In this document: positions 59,924-64,000 of the stretch, one piece after another
Position numbering within the stretch: the first letter of the stretch is position 1
Layout of the letters: every line of letters starts with the position of its first letter
From: Clostridium sp. Cult2
Lineage (GTDB): Bacteria > Bacillota > Clostridia > Tissierellales > Tepidimicrobiaceae
Direction of reading: 5' to 3'
NCBI RefSeq assembly: GCF_021655075.1
Contig: NZ_PPXX01000102.1
Location: 1 to 64,000, forward strand
Length of the DNA: 64,000 bases
The notes under the pieces: generated by a model
The model's database searches: none
The model's input: the letters and a program-made list of their open reading frames with translations, nothing else
What the model was told of the DNA's origin: nothing
Translations under genes and position numbers: made by a program

Positions 59924-60322
59924 ATGAGCAATTTTAGTGATAGATTAAAAGAGCTAAGAATTGAAAGTGGAATACTTCAAAGAGAACTAGCCGACTATTT
60001 AAAAGTTTCAAGAGTAACAATTACTCAATATGAATCTGGTAATAGATCTCCTGATGATGAAATAAAAAAGAAAATAGCCAAATATTTCAATGTATCCTTA
60101 GACTACCTTATGGGAGTATCTGATGTTAAAAATCCATATTCAGAAAAGAGTATTGAAGAAGAATATAAAGAAGAAATTCAAGCCTTAGAAAAATTTAGAC
60201 AAGTTATGATAAATAAAGGGTTAGATTATAAAAATAAAACATATGAAGAATTAGCTGAAATAGTAGTTAAACATATCAAAGTACAAGACATATTAAATAG
60301 CGATAATAGTAAAAGCAATTAA
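59924..60322 (+). CDS. CI-like phage repressor without a peptidase domain
   Basis: The start is the ATG after AAAGGTGG, giving a 132-residue protein. An XRE HTH spans residues 5-60 (LKELRIESGILQRELADYLK VSRVTITQYESGNRSPDDE). The C-terminal part is a short acidic helical region (KSIEEEYKEEIQALEKFRQV, LAEIVVKHIKVQDIL) that may dimerise. There is no LexA/CI-type S24 serine peptidase domain, so RecA-stimulated self-cleavage is not expected. It is transcribed alone towards the integrase. Confidence 0.88.
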   Translation: MSNFSDRLKELRIESGILQRELADYLKVSRVTITQYESGNRSPDDEIKKKIAKYFNVSLDYLMGVSDVKNPYSEKSIEEEYKEEIQALEKFRQVMINKGLDYKNKTYEELAEIVVKHIKVQDILNSDNSKSN

Positions 60323-60350
60323 CCTTATAAAGTTAACTGCTTTTATTTTT
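60310..60350 (+). terminator. Terminator after the repressor gene
   Basis: AAAAGCA plus TTAAC on one side and GTTAA plus TGCTTTT on the other form a hairpin with an A/C internal mismatch, followed by ATTTTT. The 3' half overlaps the end of the convergent 46-residue ORF. Confidence 0.7.
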
Positions 60351-60473
60351 AATGATTTTAAATTCCTCATCTGCAACAGAATTTATTAATTGCTCTATTT
60401 CTATTTCTTTTTTATTCCTAATTTTATTTCTTATTATATCTAAGTTTTTTATGTACTCTATATCCTCCACCAC
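60333..60473 (-). CDS. 46-residue protein with LexA-type promoter, convergent to the repressor
   Basis: A GTG start after GGGGCAGGA gives a charged helical product (VEDIEYIKNLDIIRNKIRNK, KEIEIEQLINSVADEEFK). No family recognised. A near-consensus promoter with two LexA-box-like sites lies just upstream, so expression should rise after DNA damage. It ends within the terminator hairpin of the repressor gene. The location and control fit an induction factor that inactivates the repressor; this is inference. Two tandem GTG codons leave the exact start open. Confidence 0.5.
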   Translation of the reverse strand: MVEDIEYIKNLDIIRNKIRNKKEIEIEQLINSVADEEFKIIKNKSS

Positions 60474-60503
60474 TCCTGCCCCCTTTATGAAATATTACAG
60501 TGG

Positions 60504-60551
60504 CGAACGTATGTTTTAATATATTATACCAAACATTTGTTCTGCGTGCAA
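60504..60551 (-). promoter_or_regulatory. SOS-type promoter with two LexA-box-like sites
   Basis: On the minus strand TTGCAC (60551-60546), 17-base spacer and TATAAT (60528-60523, extended TGG) form a strong promoter. CGAACGTATGTTTT (60504-60517) fits the Firmicute LexA consensus CGAACRNRYGTTYC in 13 of 14 positions and lies at the expected start point. CAAACATTTGTTCT (60530-60543) fits in 11 of 14 and lies in the spacer. LexA bound at either would block the promoter. Confidence 0.7.
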
Positions 60552-60818
60552 TGGATATTACTGTTTGTTTTTCATATATATAATTTTAATTTTCAATATA
60601 TTTTTAATTTATAGATATAATAACACAGTACTTAAAGTACTGCAAATTAGCCATTTGGTGTTATTCTAGAAAAATTTAGTATAACACAATATATATGTTT
60701 GGTTAGCTCAATATATACAATATTAATATTGCAGATAATAGCTTAAAATACATGTTTACCATTTTGTGTATTGTTACAAAGATTTAATAACAAATAATTA
60801 ATTAAGGAGGTCTTATTT
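60552..60818. other. Intergenic region with palindrome and mirrored repeats
   Basis: Together with the SOS promoter this completes the 345-base gene-free gap before the MBL gene. CAGTACTTAAAGTACTG (60626-60642) is a perfect 17-base palindrome. ATAACAC at 60620-60626 and 60681-60687 flanks GTGTTAT at 60658-60664, so two alternative hairpins are possible. It may hold an operator or a transcriptional start for the MBL gene; no clear promoter hexamers were seen. AAGGAGG marks the MBL start. Confidence 0.5.
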
Positions 60819-61934
60819 ATGCATAATCATAAGCTAAAAAGATTATCAGTATTTATTTTAGCCTTAGTGTTAACCCTTACATCTGTTTTGGCTATAAATG
60901 ATAACGTTACCTTTGCAACTAAACAACCAACCAAAACTGAAGTATTAAAAGTCCACTACATAGATGTTGGACAAGGTGATAGCATTTTCATTGAACTACC
61001 TAATGGACAAACTTCACTCATTGATGGTGGTCCTGGCAGTAATTCTAAGACAGTTGTAAATTACCTAAAAAAACAAAACGTAAAAAAGATTGACTATCTT
61101 ATAGCTACTCACCCACATGAAGACCATATAGGAGGATTACCTGAAGTAATTAAAAGCTTTGACATTGGTAGTATCTATATGCCTGATATTACTCATACAA
61201 CTAAAGCTTTTGAAAATCTATTATTGGCCATAAAAAATAAAGGTAAAAAAATAACCATTACCAAAGCTGGAGATGAACTTATAAATGAAAAGAATCTAAA
61301 GTATGAAGCTCTAGCTCCTAGTTCAGATTCTTATGACAATCTTAATAATTACAGTATTGTACTTAAACTAAAATATAAAAATAATGCATTCTTATTTATG
61401 GGAGATGCTGAAAAACCTTCAGAAGATGAAATATTAGCAGCAGGCTATGACATTAAAGCTGATGTAATTAAAGTAGGCCATCATGGTAGCAACTCTTCCA
61501 GTGGTGGAAGGTTTATTACAAATGTTTCTCCACACCACGCTGTAGTAAGTTGTGGTAAAGGAAATAGCTATGGCCATCCACACAAAGAAACTGTTAATAG
61601 GTTTACTGGAAATAATATAAAGCTTTATCGAACTGATAGAGATGGTACCATAGTATTTACTTCTGATGGAAATAAAATTACAGTAACCAAACTTGGAACT
61701 CAACAGAAACCTAATAATAAAAATACTTCACCAGCAAAGAGCACCGCACCTAAAACTAATAAAAAACCACCTACTGGCTCAACCTCTAACAAGGAATCAA
61801 CTGTATATATAACCAATACTGGATCAAAGTACCATAGATCTGGATGTAGGTATCTAAAGAAAAGTAAGATTCCAATAAAGTTAAGTGAAGCTAAAAGTCA
61901 AGGATATACACCTTGTAAGGTTTGTAATCCATAA
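60819..61934 (+). CDS. Secreted ComEC-like MBL-fold hydrolase with Ada-like C-terminal metal motif
   Basis: The 371-residue protein has a signal peptide (about residues 1-34, ending near TFATK). A metallo-beta-lactamase domain follows with HYIDVGQGDSIFIELPNGQT, the zinc motif H98-x-H100-x-D102-H103 (THPHEDHIGG), and KVGHHGSNSSSGG. A low-complexity linker (about residues 295-330) leads to a 40-residue end with H-x3-C and CKVC (YHRSGCRYLKK ... TPCKVCNP), resembling the metal site of Ada-type domains. The MBL domain is the type fused to ComEC, proposed to act on DNA. It is prophage cargo and may be a lysogenic-conversion factor. Confidence 0.85.
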   Translation: MHNHKLKRLSVFILALVLTLTSVLAINDNVTFATKQPTKTEVLKVHYIDVGQGDSIFIELPNGQTSLIDGGPGSNSKTVVNYLKKQNVKKIDYLIATHPHEDHIGGLPEVIKSFDIGSIYMPDITHTTKAFENLLLAIKNKGKKITITKAGDELINEKNLKYEALAPSSDSYDNLNNYSIVLKLKYKNNAFLFMGDAEKPSEDEILAAGYDIKADVIKVGHHGSNSSSGGRFITNVSPHHAVVSCGKGNSYGHPHKETVNRFTGNNIKLYRTDRDGTIVFTSDGNKITVTKLGTQQKPNNKNTSPAKSTAPKTNKKPPTGSTSNKESTVYITNTGSKYHRSGCRYLKKSKIPIKLSEAKSQGYTPCKVCNP

Positions 61935-61961
61935 GATAAATAAAAAAAGGGGGAATATTAA

Positions 61962-62555
61962 ATGAAAAAAGTACTGCTAATGTCATTAGATATAATTGAT
62001 GATTTAAATGGTGACCCAATGTTTAATGCCCTTGTAGAATGTTTAAACCAAGTTATCACCGATGGCAATGAACTAGCCTTTATGAGTCGTAGTGAATATA
62101 GGCTCCGAACAGCAAAACAACATTATGAACATATGAATAATAACTTTAAATTTATTTCTAGGAATCAAGCCAAAAATATCATACAAACACATGGAAAAAA
62201 TTATTTTATAATCCTAGGTAATAGAAACATAGATTTCTTGAATGCAGTTCACCATAAGATCTTACTTCTATATCCTACATGGACTAAAGAGTTAGAGCCT
62301 AAAGCTAAAAAATATGGTTTGCAAATTGCAAATCCTAAAGAGCTACTTGAAATAATTAATAGCACTAATATCCAGCAATCTGATTTAGATATTCCTATGA
62401 ATTTTAAAGAACCTAAATATGCTGGTATTAGGGTAGACAAAGATATTTATCTTGAATATAAAAAATTACTTAAAAAGAACAATATTACAGGCAAAGACTT
62501 TTTCAATGCTTTAATGTTATCAGTAATAAATTCACATAATAAAAAGCTACCTTAA
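61962..62555 (+). CDS. Unknown cargo protein, possibly degenerate HAD-like
   Basis: The 197-residue protein has LMSLDIIDDLNGDPMFNALV at the start, LAFMSRSEYRLR near residue 40, a KNYFIILGNRNIDFLNAVHH stretch near residue 80 and LLYPTW. The spacing reminds me of HAD-type motifs I, II and IV, but the catalytic aspartates are not in place, so it may be a non-catalytic relative. A C-terminal helix pair follows. It is 27 bases downstream of the MBL gene and before a terminator, so the two probably form one cargo operon. Confidence 0.5.
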   Translation: MKKVLLMSLDIIDDLNGDPMFNALVECLNQVITDGNELAFMSRSEYRLRTAKQHYEHMNNNFKFISRNQAKNIIQTHGKNYFIILGNRNIDFLNAVHHKILLLYPTWTKELEPKAKKYGLQIANPKELLEIINSTNIQQSDLDIPMNFKEPKYAGIRVDKDIYLEYKKLLKKNNITGKDFFNALMLSVINSHNKKLP

Positions 62556-62567
62556 GGTAGCTTTTTT
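62541..62567 (+). terminator. Terminator after the cargo genes
   Basis: AAAAGCTACC and GGTAGCTTTT pair perfectly around TTAA and are followed by TT. The stem overlaps the stop codon of the unknown cargo gene. It separates cargo from the integrase. Confidence 0.85.
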
Positions 62568-62596
62568 ATACTCAAAATATCTTATTTTTCTTTTGC

Positions 62597-62644
62597 TTAC
62601 ACATTAAATTGTTTATGCTATAATATTAAACAAACATATGTTTT
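62597..62644 (+). promoter_or_regulatory. Integrase promoter with a LexA-box-like site
   Basis: TTACAC (62597-62602), 16-base spacer and TATAAT (62619-62624) with an extended TGC. CAAACATATGTTTT (62631-62644) is a near-palindrome matching the LexA consensus in 12 of 14 positions and lies at the start point. Its AACATATGTT centre resembles the boxes at 60504 and 60530. It suggests integrase expression may also be SOS-linked. Confidence 0.5.
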
Positions 62645-62660
62645 GAAGGGGGAATGTTTT

Positions 62661-64000
62661 ATGCAAGAAAGGCAAATGAAGATAATAGATGGTTCTCCTA
62701 CTGCTGCTATCTATGCACGTAAAAGTAAAGCAACAGAAAAAGGAGAATCCGTTGAAAATCAAATTAATCGTGGTATAGCCTTATGTGACTTAAGAGGCTG
62801 GGGATATGTTGTATATGTTGATTATGATTATTCTGGTAAAGATACCGACAGACCAGATTTTGAAGAAATGATGAAAGGCTTCTATAATGGAAAGTACCAA
62901 TATCTTGTATGCTATAAGCTAGATAGAGTTTCTAGATCTGTTAATGACTTTTCTAACTTGATTGAAGAATTGGCAAGCTTAGATGTTGCATTCATATCTA
63001 TAAAGGAGAATTTCGATACTTCTACTCCAATGGGACGAGCTATGATGTACATAACTGCAGTTTTTGCACAACTAGAACGCGAAACTATAGCTGAACGTGT
63101 TAGGGATAACATGATAGATAGAGCTAAACTTGGTAAGTGGAATGGTGGTCCTGTCCCCTATGGTTTTGATGTAGAAACTAAAACTATAAACTATAAAGAT
63201 AGGACTAAAAAAGTATCTAAACTTGTAATCAATAAAGAAGAATCAAGAATTGTTAAAGAATTTTACTCTTGGTACCTTGAATCAGAAGGATCTATAAGAA
63301 ATATTACTATTCGTGCCAATGAATTAGGATATAGAACTAAAAATAATGCCTACTGGTCCCATAATCAAATATCTAGAATGCTCCAGAATCCACTGTATTG
63401 TATTGCTGATAGTAATGCATATGATTACTTTAAAAACAATACAGAAGTCAATATAGTAGATAATATAGACGATTATAACAATAATAATGGTCTTATGTAT
63501 TACAACAGAAGAAAACCTCACAAGAAAACTACTCGTGAAAGAGAAGAAAGTGAATGGATTCTTTCTATAGGTGAGCATGAAGGTATTGTTCCAGGAGAGA
63601 TTTTTGCTAGAGTGCAATTCAAACTTGATAAAAATAAAAGAAAAGCTCCAAGAAGTGGCCAAAGTGAAAGATCTCCCCTTGCAGGATTGGTTCGTTGTAG
63701 CCGCTGTGGTGCTGCTATGTCAGTATTTAGTTCTCCGAAAGATTCTAATGATAAATCTAAAGGCTATTATCATTACTTTAGATGCATTACCAGGGAACAG
63801 AAGGCTAAAGTTCTATGTGATAATTCAAATGTAAGAGCCGATATTTTGGAGGATTTAGTCTTGTCCCATATAATTAGTCTTGTTAACAACAAAAATTCCT
63901 TAGAATCTATTTTAGAAGCCACAAATAATGATATTGAAGATAGACGTATACCATTGATGGCAAAAAGAAATAAATTGCAGTCGGAATTAGGCAACCTTGA
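62661..64000 (+). CDS. Large serine recombinase (integrase), cut by window end
   Basis: The frame is open from the ATG after GGGGGAATG to the last base. The N-terminal resolvase domain has the nucleophile S22 in IYARKSKATEKGESVENQ and the conserved YSGKDTDRPDFEEMM, YKLDRVSRSVNDFS and TAVFAQLERETIAERV blocks. The recombinase domain follows, then a zinc ribbon (VRCSRCGAAM ... FRC) near residue 350. A coiled coil starts near residue 420. Large serine integrases recombine short att sites without host factors. The gene points to the expected second att site beyond the window. Confidence 0.94.
   Translation, partial: MQERQMKIIDGSPTAAIYARKSKATEKGESVENQINRGIALCDLRGWGYVVYVDYDYSGKDTDRPDFEEMMKGFYNGKYQYLVCYKLDRVSRSVNDFSNLIEELASLDVAFISIKENFDTSTPMGRAMMYITAVFAQLERETIAERVRDNMIDRAKLGKWNGGPVPYGFDVETKTINYKDRTKKVSKLVINKEESRIVKEFYSWYLESEGSIRNITIRANELGYRTKNNAYWSHNQISRMLQNPLYCIADSNAYDYFKNNTEVNIVDNIDDYNNNNGLMYYNRRKPHKKTTREREESEWILSIGEHEGIVPGEIFARVQFKLDKNKRKAPRSGQSERSPLAGLVRCSRCGAAMSVFSSPKDSNDKSKGYYHYFRCITREQKAKVLCDNSNVRADILEDLVLSHIISLVNNKNSLESILEATNNDIEDRRIPLMAKRNKLQSELGNL

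Noticed and set aside
61434..61703. Minus-strand frame opposite the MBL gene
   Set aside because: Antisense shadow of the zinc-binding domain without RBS.
24136..64000. Insertion sequences, transposases, tRNA genes or CRISPR arrays in the prophage
   Set aside because: Looked for inverted repeats with transposase frames, cloverleaf patterns and spaced repeats; none seen. The serine recombinase is of the integrase type.

Overview
The window looks like a chromosome of a low-GC, flagellated, anaerobe-type Firmicute of the Clostridia/Tissierellia kind. That is inferred from the AT-rich sequence, Gram-positive ribosome-binding sites, FliY and CodY, and the gene order topA-hslV-hslU-codY-flgB. I cannot name a species. 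Two very different segments meet at about position 24,130.

Positions 1-24,135 are host chromosome, all on the minus strand. Read in the direction of transcription: a truncated Mg-chelatase-like gene (comM/yifB), dprA, topA, hslV, hslU, codY, a codY terminator, then a long flagellar operon: flgB, flgC, fliE, fliF, fliG, fliH, fliI, fliJ, a MotE-like gene, fliK, flgD, a TIGR02530-type gene, flgE, flbD, motA, motB, fliL, fliM, fliY, cheY, fliO, fliP. It runs off the left edge where fliQ would be expected. CodY-box-like sequences lie upstream of hslV (three) and flgB (one weaker). FlgD carries a FIVAR-like C-terminal module, which is unusual.

Positions 24,136-64,000 are a prophage inserted in comM. 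Its right end lies beyond the window. It encodes a contractile-tail (PBSX/Xkd-type) virion: sheath, tube, baseplate J. From right to left: a large serine integrase (cut by the window edge), two cargo genes (a secreted ComEC-like metallo-beta-lactamase-fold protein and an unknown protein), a genetic switch (short CI-like repressor, operator array, Cro-like gene), antirepressor, early regulators, Gam/RecT/DnaD/helicase-loader/RusA replication-recombination genes, many small early proteins, a sigma-region-4-like late regulator, terminase, portal, head, tail, fibre, lysis cassette. At the left end come a small-RNA/small-peptide zone, a DUF3267 gene and a double-HTH gene that touches the attachment site.

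The most interesting signals are these. (1) A 46-residue ORF next to the repressor has a near-consensus promoter overlapped by two LexA-box-like sites, while the repressor has no visible autocleavage domain; together they suggest an SOS-induced antirepressor-type switch. (2) A textbook -1 frameshift signal (A AAA AAC plus a 12-bp stem) sits in the tail-assembly chaperone gene. (3) A holin-like 32-residue toxin candidate and a structured short transcript lie on the strand opposite the late genes. (4) The double-HTH regulator's only usable ATG lies inside the host-derived half of the attachment junction, so integration may change its expression. (5) A lipoprotein gene with its own promoter and terminator is inserted in the tail operon.
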